Origin: Adiantum capillus-veneris
Lineage: Eukaryota > Streptophyta > Polypodiopsida > Polypodiales > Pteridaceae
Direction: 5' to 3'
Assembly: GCA_014529385.2 (NCBI GenBank)
Contig: CM043948.1
Span: 19,945,951-20,009,950, forward strand
DNA length: 64,000 bases
Each line of letters starts with the position of its first letter. The stretch's first letter is position 1. The notes beneath the pieces were generated by a model that searched no databases, had not been told where the DNA came from, and worked only from the letters and a program-made list of their open reading frames with translations. Below, piece after piece: positions 54,423-64,000 of this stretch. A program made the position numbers and the translations under genes.

Positions 54423-54935
54423 ATCACAGACATCCTGCTTTTGTTATCGCAAATCGACAACCCAATCCTGCTTTTTTGCAACACGTGCAAATGCAGAGGG
54501 CTATGACTAAATGACAGGTCCTATTCTCTTTGTTAATCAAGTTCAGCATTATCTTTTAATAAAAGAACACGATGCAAAAGACAAACCGATCATGTGCTTG
54601 CTTCTTCAGTTCAGGGTGAACCCATGCATTATCTCATATGCTTGCTTGCTATTCATAATCTTGAGTTTCAAAACCGCCTATCTTACATCTTTTCACCTTA
54701 AGCGTCCAATCCTTCCAAGTTGATCTATTTCATGTATAAATTGCAGACCTACTTATTCATTAGATCATTTTTGGTAGCTGAGCTTAGAGGTGCGCAAGTT
54801 GGGGTTATTACATGAAAAACTGTACAAATCTCTCTTTAATGGCATTGCCTCCGAGATAAAGGGAGTGTTAATATGGAGGTTTTTTTGAGTCTGTATAAAA
54901 AAGGCATGCTTTCCTCAAACCTTGCCATGTGGGTG

Positions 54936-54967
<32 letters not shown>

Positions 54968-55540
54968 GCGTTGCCCTCTTGTTGAAGAAGCTGTGCGTTG
55001 ACCCGCTGTTGTGCCTGTGCGCTGTCCTCCTGTGGTAACTGCGCGCTGACCACAGTTGAAGAAGCTGCGCGCTAACCCGCTGCTGCTGCCCTTTTGTGGT
55101 AATAGCGCGCTGCCCCCCCCCCCTCTCCCCCCCTTTTTTTTCCGCTCGTTGTTGCCTCCTACACAGCCATCCCCCCCTCGTTTTCCCTGCAACCCCCCCT
55201 ACCCACCCTCCCGCCTACAGGTACAGCAGAGCAGAAAGTCCAACAGCAGACAGTCCGCCAAAAATAAAAAATCGTAGGCCTTCAGAATTTTGGCCTCTTT
55301 TTGAACAATTGCAAAATTCAGGGAATTCACAAGAAATTCAGTAACTGTAGAAATTCAAAAATTACAGAATTGACAGAAAATTACAGAAATTACATAAAAT
55401 GGGGTTTTTGCCGCTCTGGTCGTATTTTGCAGAAATTGCAGGAAATGCGTCATGTATACTTAGTGTGGAACATGTATGCATAATGTGGAAGCACTTGTGC
55501 ATGTAGGTCAAATTTTTCTCGTTTTTGGCACCGATCAAAC
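54423..55540. other. Unassigned DNA and probable 5' region of the second LINE
   Basis: (CT)n at 54937-54963, two or three CTGTTG(T/A)GC-type short repeats at 54970-55100, C-rich runs at 55113-55132, and short AATTACAGAAATTCA repeats at about 55330-55400. No gene. Confidence 0.5.
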
Positions 55541-56322
55541 ATGAGGAAGCAAAATGATAAGGCCGACCCTTTAGAAGATGCAGTTCAAAAGTTCAAAGAA
55601 GAAATGACCAACCGCCACCTATTAGGGACAATAAAAATGCTCGAAGATCGTGTTTCAGTCCAAGAAAGCATGATCGCAACAATGGGAGATCGAATGATGG
55701 CCCAAGATGAAGAGATTGCGTCACTCAAGAAGGAGCTTGCTGAGGCACGATCACGAAACACACTTGAAGAGGGATAATTGCAACCCTCTGTGATAGAAGA
55801 ACTCAACACTATCAAAGAGCAAGTGCGAGCCATCAAAGAAGGGGAAGAGAAACATAAAGAAATGACGACTTCTTGGGTGGACGTTATGACAAAGACTGAA
55901 CAGAAAGTAGATGAGGCTGAGAAATGGATTGAGGTTGCCAAAAAATGGAAAAGTAAGGAAACAACATCCACACCCACCATTATCAACCTGACACTAGAAG
56001 AGGAGAAAAGAAGACGTATACGCTCTTTACATGTGAGGATTGCGGCCTTAAAGACAAAGATAATGTAGATGAAGAGGTAAAAGAACTCGTGGCTTTGATG
56101 GGGGTTCATGAGTTGACGCACTCAACAGCTTGGAGAGTAGGCAACAAGAAAAATGGGAGCAAGGGAGAAACCTCGAAAGAAAGGGCACTCATCCTTTGCT
56201 TTCCCTCCATGGAAGCGAATGACTTTTTGAAGAAGAGACCAACTCTTAAGAAGACGGGCATCTTTCTCGGGGATGATCTTAACCTCTCACAAGTTGCCCA
56301 CATGCAAGTAGTAATGCCATAG
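55541..56322 (+). pseudogene. Second LINE ORF1
   Basis: Starts MRKQNDKADPLEDAVQKF. A coiled coil (MLEDRVSVQESMIATMGDRM, EEIASLKKELAEARSR), a stop at 55775-55777, more coiled coil, then INLTLEEEKRRRIRSLHVRI. A frameshift near 56040 follows, then an RRM-like region (KDKDNVDEEVKELVALMGVH, then RALILCFPSMEANDF). Likely an RNA-binding ORF1 protein. Confidence 0.7.
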
Positions 56323-56426
56323 ATTAGAGAGGCAAGGAAAAAGGTAATATTGCTTTTTACTGACATGGAAGTGTGGTGATATTGGAGCCATGCCCCACAT
56401 GACAGTGTGAGGTCTATGGGACCACA

Positions 56427-57284
56427 CTCAAAGTTGCTACATGGAACTGTAATGGATCTATGCGTCTTGATGTGGATGCTTTTGAGGAGAGTTTTATCGG
56501 GAGAGACATCATTTTCTACTCTGAGACACATCAGGCCCCTCGATAATCTATGCCTCACATTAGTGGTTACAGATGGGAGACAGTTTGTAGACAGGAGACA
56601 CGATCAGAGCACAGAGGGCGGGGTTCAGGAGGAGTGGCAGTGTTATTCAGGGAGGAGTTGCAGCCATTGATACATATAGCTCGTAGGGATGAGCAAGCTA
56701 GGTGTATGTGGGTGAGATTGAGAGCAGAGACTGGCAGATATCTTTACATTGCCATTAACTACTTTCCCCCGAGTACGTTAGTATGTGCACCACCTAGAGG
56801 ACAGTCCCCCTTCTCTATTTTGGATGACGACATATGGGAATTCTCTAGAGATGGCGACATTATCATTCTAGGGGACTTCAATGCTAGGACTGCCCATCAT
56901 CAGACGGTATTTGATGATACTTCAGAGGAGATGCTGAGAGAGCTGGATATTGCAGAGACAGGCCTATCCAGAATATCACAGGATGGGGAACATACTGAGT
57001 ATGGACGGCACTTGATAGACATGGGGACCGCACATGGATTGGCCATCTTGAATGGCCTACAGAGATTTCCCACTGCGGGAGGCTTCACATGCTTTCCACA
57101 CAGACATGGAGCCAGCACGGTAGATTATGTCATGGCACAGCCGAGCCTCATATCTAGTATACATTATCTCATAGTTGGGCCTAGACTTGTTGGGGTGGCA
57201 GTGGATCATGCTCTTGTGTTGCTGACCCTCTCTTTCCAGTTCAATGTAGCACACATTCCACGGGTAGTAGTCCCTACTCGCTAG
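56427..57284 (+). pseudogene. Second LINE endonuclease
   Basis: LKVATWNCNGSMRLDVDAFE, IIFYSETHQAP, RGRGSGGVAVLFREEL, DGDIIILGDFNARTAHHQ, TVDYVMAQPSL and VDHALVLLTL show all the motif positions of the LINE endonuclease (WNCNG, E, GDFNA, DY, D-H). A single TAA at about 56543 and a TAG at 57282-57284 interrupt it. It would nick target DNA to prime reverse transcription. Confidence 0.88.
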
Positions 57285-57838
57285 AACTTCACGCGGCAGA
57301 CGGATTCTGTATACATAGACGGGATTTACAGACACCTATCGACTGAGGAGCGGGGGCGACCTCTGGAGGAGCTTACTACTATACTGACACACACATTACA
57401 CGATGCTGCAGTAGAAGCATACCCACACACAGAGCCTGAGCAGAGACGTTATTCTGGGAGCGTGCCTCAGAACAGTTGGTATGATGAGGAATGCCGTCAG
57501 ACTAGAGCTATAGACTTCAGAGGGAAGTGATTTTTGGGGGACATCACCCACAGAGAGTCACAAATTGACTTTCGACACCTAGTGTGGTAGAAGAAGAGGG
57601 CATTTTTGGCTCGACTAGAGCAGGATCTATACCAGCTATTCTTGAGTTAGGACTCACGTGAGGGATGGCGACTCTTTCATGAGCAGCCCCCCCCCCCCCC
57701 CCCCCCCCCCCCCCTCTGCCATTATCTGTACAGAGACCTGGGGTCAGTACGCATCATCTTTGTACGCAGTTTCTGGACAATAGCCCCTTCCCGACCCCCC
57801 CGGTCCATGCCCACACACATGTGCTTTTTTCACCACTA
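57285..57838 (+). pseudogene. Second LINE linker between endonuclease and RT, with a C28 tract
   Basis: Readable pieces include DGIYRHLSTEERGRPLEELT and SVPQNSWYDEECRQTRA, a usual LINE linker motif (W-D-EC). A run of 28 C (57687-57714) breaks the frame before RT. Confidence 0.7.
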
Positions 57839-58745
57839 AGATGGTGAAGAAGGCCTTTGACAGGATGAGGAATGAGAGAGCATATGATCATGATGGCTTA
57901 GTGGCTGAGCATTTCATGCATGCCAAAGATCTAGTAGCAGATCTTCTAGCAGTTATGTTTAACCGTGCCATGTGTGAGGGCCTACCTGATACTTGGAGCC
58001 TATCTACGATTGTACCTATCTTTAAGTCAGGAGATGGAGCTTGGGAATTATCGCACTATCATGATTGGACACACATTGGCACGGTTGTGCGCATCCATTC
58101 TTAAGCAGCAACTGAGTAGATGGGCAGAGAGGGAGGGCATGCGTGCTATTGGGCAGGCATGGTTCAGGAGAGGTTTTTCTACTCTTGACCATATCTTGAT
58201 ACTCAGGGTCATCATCGAGGAGGGAAGATCCCATGGGAGACGGATGTAGCTTTGTGGCCTTTCGCAAAGCATTTGACATAGTACCCATAGCTAGATTGAT
58301 GCGCAGATTACAAGAGATGGGAGTACCCACATAGCTCATTTGGGGGATCATGGCATTGTACAGATCAATAGTAGGGCATGTACGCACCTCAGAGGGTCTA
58401 TCTACACCGGTTCACTCCACTATTGGAGTGAAGCAGGGCTGCCCACTCTCTCCTACTCTATTTGGTATGTATGTGGATGAGGTTTCTGACTACATTGAGA
58501 GAGATGGTGATAGAGGTGCACCGTTGGCAGGGACATGGATTCCGCTATTGTTATATGTTGATGATATTGTGTTGATCTCCGACTCTCCGGAGGGGATGCA
58601 ACGTCACTTGGGTGCTTTGCATGGTTTGCCCATGAAAGTGGCTTGTCTATCAACCTTGGTAAAACCAAGGTCATGGTATTTAATACCACCCCACAGTGGA
58701 TTAGGAGTAAAGCACCCGCATTCACATATGGTTAGGAGATAGTGG
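57839..58745 (+). pseudogene. Second LINE reverse transcriptase
   Basis: KKAFDRMRNERAYDHDGLVA, STIVPIFKSGDG, AWFRRGFSTLDHILILRVII, VAFRKAFDIVPIARL, GVKQGCPLSPTLFGMYVDEV and the active site LLLYVDDIVLISDSPEG (about 58544-58595) give all RT blocks in order. At least two frameshifts and several stops are present (about 58050, 58250, 58333, 58640). Confidence 0.9.
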
Positions 58746-59700
58746 AATATACAGATGCTTACACTTACCTTGGAGTGGTTTTTAGTGGACCAGCATTTTC
58801 TTTGAGGAGAGCAGCAGAGACTAGATTGACCAGAGCCCATTTGGCATTGGGGAGACTGGAGAGGATGTGTTCACAGGTTCAGTTTCGGGAGTCTTGGACG
58901 AAGCTCTGGCTCTTTGACACTTTGGTGGCTTTTGTATTGCTCTATGGAGCTCAGATATAGGGGCCTTCATTCGATCATCACGGGAGAACGTGTCGCACTG
59001 ATGGATGGGGGGACATGGAGAAGCCTCTAGTCTCTATAATCTTGCGGCTCATTGGAGCCAAGGCCTCCGTACCACGTGCCATTATCCGAGCAGAGCTAGC
59101 TACCCCCCCACTAGTAGTTGAGGCGCTCACCAAATCTGTTGCCTTCATACACCGCTTGTGGGAACTTCCCAGAGATAGATACACCCACCTTGCACTTGAG
59201 TCCTCTCGACAGTTAGCCAGGCAGGGAGACACAACATGTTGGTATGGGGAGATGACGTCATGGTTCCAAGCACATGGGTTCAGTATAGACAGATTGCCCC
59301 CCTTCCAGTACTCACTGGATGCGCCCTCTCAGACTTTTACACAATTCGAGACCAACAGGCTCATTCGCCAGGATCTGACTCAGCTAGACACCAGGAGGAC
59401 ATGGGGACAGCCAGCACAGGAGCTTGGCACAAAGATGGCTTTCTACAGAGAGCATCTTCTCCAGATTACGACGGACGGTTTTGTGACGAGGCCCAGATAC
59501 ATGGGCACCCACTTGTCTCATGGGATACGGTGTGTTATTGGCCAGATACACACATCTTCACACCAGCTGCGGATTGAGACTGGGAGATACAGCGGAGTGC
59601 CAACATAGGCCAGGACATGCACCCTGTGTGACATGGAGCGTGAGATAGAGTTACACTACACATGCGACTGCCCCGTCTAATACGAGATATGAGGCCACTT
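58742..59700 (+). pseudogene. Second LINE ORF2 C-terminal region
   Basis: YTDAYTYLGVVFSGPAFSLR is the post-RT thumb. RAAETRLTRAHLALGRLERM and FDTLVAFVLLYGAQI follow, then a long open frame (59015-59608) of alpha-helical sequence. CTLCDMEREIELHYTCDCPV just after a stop fits the CCHC-like motif at LINE ORF2 ends. Confidence 0.75.
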
Positions 59701-60284
59701 CCACTGCTTGTTCATAGAGGGCTTTGAACCACTCTCCAGAGTCAGAGGTACGAGGATCAAAGATGCCTAGGTTTGTTTCTGCTCGAGCTGCGCAGACATA
59801 GAGAGAGCTTGATGAGAGGAGAGGCTAGCCAGTCTTAGAGACACATCACAAACTTCTTTAGAGCAGACACTGGACACCCAGAGAAGCTACTACCACATGA
59901 GCAGATCTTGTCACCTCACACCAGAGACACAATGATCGATCGAGCGACTAAGTTGGGGAGATCCAGACGCCCATGATTGCGGAGGACTACACAACCTCGA
60001 CGGAGGCTACATCAGAGGATTCGGATCACTTTGGCCCGACATGCACGACACCCGATCAAACTAATGTCCATGGAGGAGATTGATGCGATCTGCCAGTGAT
60101 CGATGCTGGATTTCTTGTGACTTGTGATTTAGCTATCCCACCTAGCTGCTTATTTCACACCTACCAATGTAGGATCCCATAGTACTTTTATTTTATCATT
60201 TTACTTTGACTTTGTATCAGATTCACCACATTGTAACGCTCTGGTCTCATAGGTCATTTTGGCCTTTTGAGACGTTAATATAAC
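59701..60284 (+). other. Second LINE 3' region
   Basis: Decayed tail of ORF2 and 3' UTR, ending CATTTTGGCCTTTTGAGACG just before the simple-repeat tail. Confidence 0.6.
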
Positions 60285-60305
60285 ATTTGATTTTTGATTT
60301 TGATT

Positions 60306-60310
<5 letters not shown>

Positions 60311-60346
<36 letters not shown>
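60311..60346. repeat. (CT)n microsatellite
   Basis: About 17 CT units directly after the LINE tail. Confidence 0.95.
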
Positions 60347-60803
60347 GCGCCCATAGAAAGTCAATGCCATAGTCTGCAGAGGCAGACACTTGTTCGTATG
60401 CTGCAATTCGTCTTTATCTTATTTATGATTTTGAATGTCCCTAGGAGGTCTTCATTAATCTACAAAAGAACGTTTAAAGTCTTAAAGTGGCACTCAAGCG
60501 CCCTCTGATTCATACGAGAAAAGGGCTTATTCCAAAACCAGATGCAATTCACTTTTCATGAGATTTCCAAAAGGAAAATTTAGAATTTGGGCTTATTTGT
60601 ATTATTTTTATCACAATGTAGACATGACTTTTCCATCAAGGTCGGCGTTTTTTTGGGGATGGGGACAAAACAGATTTTCCATTTCACCTGCGTTACAAGG
60701 TATTCACACGGTGAGTTTGGGAAAGGAAAACATGGGTTTTTCTTCAAAGTTTCACGTTCACATGGTGATTTTGCATTGTTTTCCTAAAAACTAGGTTTAC
60801 TTG
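60347..60803. other. Unassigned DNA
   Basis: A block CTTATTTGTATTATTTTTATCACAATGTAGACATGACTTTTCC-type (about 60590-60632) recurs diverged at about 61785-61832, so the two may flank a younger insertion. No gene. Confidence 0.4.
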
Positions 60804-60852
60804 TTCCTTTTCGTAAACTTTTGCTCAAATAGCAAAAGTTTACGAAAAGGAA
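60804..60852. repeat. Perfect hairpin: 22-bp arms, 5-nt loop
   Basis: TTCCTTTTCGTAAACTTTTG begins the left arm (60804-60825). Loop CAAAT. The right arm 60831-60852 is its exact complement. Confidence 0.97.
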
Positions 60853-61324
60853 TGCTCCTTTCCCGTGAAGTTGTAGGTCATTTGCTTTAAAAGGTTTTGT
60901 CTACTTGAGCCTTTCCCACAAGTGACCTCCACGTGTACATTTGAACAAGGATAGAGATGTGCGTGGGAAAATGAAATGGTTCCTTTTCATTCCTTTAGAA
61001 AAGTTTAGGAAGAGTTAAGAAACTCACCGTTCGTATGTGCTCTTATTCAACGAAATATCAAGGTTGGCCGTGCGATTGCTACCAACTCAGTAGCCATCAT
61101 AAAATTGAGACCCACAGAAACCACAACGACAACGTGCTCAGTCAATCGTGGCCGCCTCAGTATGCGGAATGTGCTCAGAGCCTGACAACTCAGCATGTGA
61201 AATTCGTGCACCTTGGGACAGTCTCGTTGAGCTTCGAAGAACTCAACACGCAGAATCGCTGACAGTGCAGTACAAGCACGAGCATGCGGCAGTGGAGTAC
61301 CGGGAGCCATGGTGGGAGTACATA

Positions 61325-61653
61325 TTACGGGGGGAATGGTCACTTCAGGACCATTCCCTACCCTTCAAAGTCGGGGGTCGGGGGGCGACCAATGTGGGCG
61401 TCCAACAGGTGGGAGTTCCTTGCCTGCAAAATCCTCGCCAAGTAAGCAGTCATAATTCAGAAGTTGTTTGATCTTCACCGTGTCAGCAGACGAAATTTTT
61501 CCCAGTATGCGACAATCGTAACCTGGCAGTTGGAATCTTTGCCTCTAGTTGCCCAGTTCCTGCCATGCGATGTCGTTGACATTGTCACCTGTGATGGCCC
61601 CCCTCCCCCTGACTTTGAAGGTCGAGAATGGTCCTCCAGTGACTGTTCCCGTA
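61325..61653. mobile_element. MITE-like element with about 55-60 bp inverted repeats
   Basis: The left arm 61325-61384 (TTACGGGGGGAATGGTCACT, then CAGGACCATTCCCTACCC and TCAAAGTCGGGGG) is mirrored by 61600-61653 on the other strand with about 80-85% identity, around 215 bp of non-coding DNA. No clear TSD was found. Confidence 0.5.
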
Positions 61654-61708
61654 AAATGTGCTCCAAGACTGGCTCCCGACTTCCGCCGGTCGCCAATTGG
61701 TCGCCCAT

Positions 61709-61775
61709 TTTACGGGGAACAGTGCCCAACTTACGGGGAACAGTCACTCGAGGACCATTCCCTACCCCTTTCCTC
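61709..61775 (+). repeat. Further copies of the TTACGGGGAACAGT end sequence
   Basis: TTTACGGGGAACAGTGCCCA (about 61709) and TTACGGGGAACAGTCACTCG with AGGACCATTCCCTACCCC (61731-61769), in the same direction as the left arm at 61325. Confidence 0.75.
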
Positions 61776-62249
61776 TTGTTTTCTTATTTGTATGATTTTG
61801 ATACTATATTTATCAAAATGTAGAAATGACTTTTCCTTTCCTCTTGCTATCAATTGGCATTTTTGAATTTTAAAGTGGCACAATTGTTACTTGTTTGAAT
61901 TTTTCTTGAGTATTGGTGAACAGAGGTTGTAGTGGCATGGATGGATGCAAATTGTATGGGGCATTGGATATTAAATGTTGGTGCCAGATATAATTACCAT
62001 TGCATCTCATTTTCGGGCCAAAGTGTAACATGGGCAATAGGCAATATAATTCAGTCCAATATAAATCAATTTCGAGATTGTATCATCATGTAGGATTTAG
62101 TGGATAAGTGTTTAGGCCACTCAAGAGCAAGAGCTAGTGGAAACCTTAGGCAGGTATACCATTTTCAACAATGAGAGAGGTTTTTTTGCTTCATCCTCTT
62201 CACACTATCGAGAAACCTTGTTTACTACAAAATGTCACCATAGACTAAA
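61776..62249. other. Unassigned DNA
   Basis: Holds the diverged repeat at 61785-61832. No coding or repeat signal beyond that. Confidence 0.4.
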
Positions 62250-62522
62250 TGTTGGGATTCATAACGTAACTGGTGGCGGGTCCGTCCTTAAGCTTATGAG
62301 GTGGGGATTTCAATGAAGTGTGGGATTCATCTCTTAGAGGTGTGGATAGGAGCACCAAGTGGAGTTCTTTTAGGTGGAAGAGGAGCTATTTGGGAGTTTG
62401 CATGGGTCTAGAGATTTTGTTGATTATGTAGCTCTTAATTGAATTAAACATTTAGTTTTTTGGGTCAACATTATTGAACGTGCACGTCTCCCCTTTCCCA
62501 CTTCTCTCATAAGGGCTCAACA
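62250..62522 (+). repeat. Probable LTR, 273 bp, followed by a PBS
   Basis: TGTTGGGATTCATAACG to AAGGGCTCAACA. Directly after it, TATGGTATTAAAGC (62523-62536) resembles a Met-tRNA PBS with mutations. Copia-like size and ends. Confidence 0.5.
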
Positions 62523-62536
62523 TATGGTATTAAAGC

Positions 62537-62835
62537 ACGAACCTTGGCCATAGCCGGCTGCCTTAGCTTCAAATTTACGTGGAGCAATCGCTAGAAAGAG
62601 GAGAAGAAGCAATTGATCTTCACAAATTAGTGCAAGCATCGTGTCAACAAGGTCACTCAGACTATGGAGAACATCTTGACATTGTGCTAAGCTCAAATTC
62701 GTTCCTTTCTCCTTCATTGTGTCTTGGAGCGGTCCTAGCACTTGGGTTTGCAATACCAAGACTAGTGTCTAAACTCGTTACAGTTATGCATTTCAAAACA
62801 ATGATGTGCTTGGTGCATTCAATTTTAAAATTTAA

Positions 62836-62874
<39 letters not shown>

Positions 62875-63050
62875 GCCCATTTGAATTTGCACGAAGTACC
62901 TCCTCACACAAGTGAAGCTACCCTTCACGGTTTCATTTTTACTTTCTACTACACACATCACACCTAAATTATACTTAGTTTTTTTTTTCTGATTTTTGTT
63001 TGCCATGTCTTGTTCATATTGTGGAATACACGGTGTGTGGATATCAAGAT
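62537..63050. other. Unassigned DNA (possible decayed retroelement leader) with (GA)n
   Basis: (GA)n of about 16 units at 62840-62870. Short frames only; no domain. Confidence 0.4.
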
Positions 63051-63059
63051 GCCTAGGAT

Positions 63060-63180
63060 TGATAGGATCGCCTCTAGAAATAGGGTTCTACAATACATGC
63101 CAAGAGAGGAACAATTACATGCCACAATGATCTATCATGACATGTTGGCGTTGGCTTATGGGAAATACATACCACACCTT
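63060..63180 (+). pseudogene. Gypsy integrase scrap (plus strand)
   Basis: TACATGCCAAGAGAGGAACA (63095) encodes the CQERNNYMP motif, the same segment as the minus-strand scrap near 63950. Confidence 0.5.
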
Positions 63181-63189
63181 CCCCCTTAA

Positions 63190-63397
63190 AGGAGATGAAT
63201 TGGAGGTTCTGAGGATTGGGGACTAGATGGAGCTAGAAAGTAAGGCTTCATTCTAGATACATGAGCTGCAGTGAGACAGGTTGATTGCTAAACCTTTGTA
63301 GGTGGTATGAATTCTCCTTGAGGCATTGGATCACTTTGTATGGGTCAACAAGCCATCTGTGCATGAAATATTTGCAAAGAATTGTTCGTCAAAAAGT

Positions 63398-63398
<1 letters not shown>
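63190..63398 (-). pseudogene. Gypsy pol C-terminal scrap
   Basis: The minus strand reads LVDPYKVIQCLKENSYHLQR, like the integrase C-terminal GPYKV-I region. It ends at a G32 tract. Confidence 0.4.

Positions 63399-63430
<32 letters not shown>
63399..63430. repeat. Poly-G tract, 32 nt
   Basis: Uninterrupted run of 32 G. Confidence 0.95.
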
Positions 63431-63820
63431 CGCACTATGTAGTCATGTTAATGTATAACATGAGTTCAAAAGGAGGGCTTTTAAGAAGCAAAACTTTTAG
63501 GTAATATAACAAAGATACATTGAAATAAGGGTTTTTTATATTCAATTTTGGAAAAAATTCCTAAGTTAAGGGGTCATTTTATTCATTCAAACATGTTAAA
63601 AGAGATTTTTTTTTAAAATACCCCACGAACGCACGTTATATAGGGGGTATTGAATGGTGAACCCCCCGAGGTCAGAGAGGATAATAAAGGCTAACTAGAG
63701 CATTCTGTTTATATTGGTATTTATGCTTTCTTTTGTATTTGCTAAGCCTTTTTCCAAATTGTGTAAAGCTGCTGATCTGAGAAGTGACTGAACCTTTATC
63801 AATTATGCATACCAATCAAT
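63431..63820. other. Unassigned DNA
   Basis: A/T-rich; no feature supported. Confidence 0.4.
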
Positions 63821-64000
63821 GGCATCCTGCTTAGTAGGTGGAGCAAAGAAGATAGGGACCTCAAGTGGAAAGAAAGGGTTGAGGTTTTGTGCTGAGCTAT
63901 TATATGCGTGAATTGCATATGGTAAAATTTGGTCCCAATGTGGCATGTACTTGTTCCTCTCTTGGCATGTACTATAGAGCCCTTCCTATTAATAGAGGCA
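63821..64000 (-). pseudogene. Gypsy integrase fragment running off the window
   Basis: The minus strand reads CQERNKYMPHWDQILPYAIH and AYNSSAQN, the conserved W-LPYA-AYNSS block at the end of the gypsy integrase core. Confidence 0.7.

Larger units (their letters stand above)
55541..60310 (+). mobile_element. Near full-length LINE (second LINE) with simple-repeat tail
   Basis: ORF1 (55541-56322), ORF2 with endonuclease (56427-57284), RT (57839-58740) and a C-terminal Cys/His motif (about 59620-59690), then a 3' UTR ending in TTGATTTTTGATTTTGATTTGATTT (60285-60310). The tail is a GATTT-type repeat and not poly-A. Frameshifts, stops and a C28 tract make it inactive. The 5' end is uncertain. Confidence 0.85.

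Noticed and set aside
56106-56558. Minus-strand 150-codon ORF over LINE ORF1
   Set aside because: Antisense shadow of the readable plus-strand LINE frame.
60804-60852. miRNA gene call for the hairpin
   Set aside because: Perfect short arms with a tiny loop and no longer stem; kept as a repeat only.

Overview
This is nuclear DNA of a large plant genome made almost entirely of nested transposable elements. The evidence is chromodomain Ty3/gypsy polyproteins, initiator-Met-tRNA primer sites (TGGTATCAGAGC type), a CACTA element with plant TNP2 and Ptta/En/Spm proteins, plant-type GT-AG introns, and long CT/GA, CA and poly-C tracts. The style of the LINE and Gag proteins makes me lean to a seed-free vascular plant such as a fern, but this is an impression. 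There are no bacterial genes, operons or CRISPR arrays.

Layout. 1-1109 and 16241-17089 are two halves of one old gypsy relic (R1), split by element E1 (1110-16240, minus strand). E1 has two LTRs, PBS, PPT, gag, RNase H, integrase and chromodomain, but has lost protease and reverse transcriptase. Its left LTR was later split by a 6312-bp CACTA element (1751-8062) with a 3-bp TSD; the right LTR keeps the empty site. The CACTA element carries two transposase genes and a fragment of a heavy-metal-associated (HMA) domain gene. 19267-26384 is a copia relic apparently broken by a chromodomain gypsy relic (R2). 26385-32330 is mostly unassigned, with a tRNA-derived SINE, microsatellites and an old LTR fragment.

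32335-47910 is a stack of gypsy elements. A1 (32989-39513, minus) is complete in structure, with perfect TSDs. A2 (from 39584, plus) is a truncated relative lying head-to-head with A1. A solo LTR of a second family (B) sits in A2 with a perfect TSD. Another family-B LTR has a PPT on its left and a gag start on its right. A third element (C, minus) carries a PBS, proline-rich Gag pieces and a decayed protease.

48380-49040 is a gypsy RNase H/integrase relic. 49507-51027 holds five exons that join in phase and look like a low-copy host gene I cannot name; it is the best non-mobile coding candidate. 52001-52378 is a gag fragment. 52780-54133 is a truncated LINE. 55541-60310 is a near full-length but inactive LINE with a simple-repeat tail. 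60347-64000 holds a perfect hairpin, an inverted-repeat family, one LTR/PBS junction and scattered integrase fragments.

Most promising items: a possible gag first exon inside the E1 LTR, spliced over the PBS and leader; an unknown ORF in that putative intron; the HMA gene capture; the A1/A2 inverted pair; telo-box clusters in the family-A LTR; and the unnamed multi-exon gene. All joins and family calls were made by eye.
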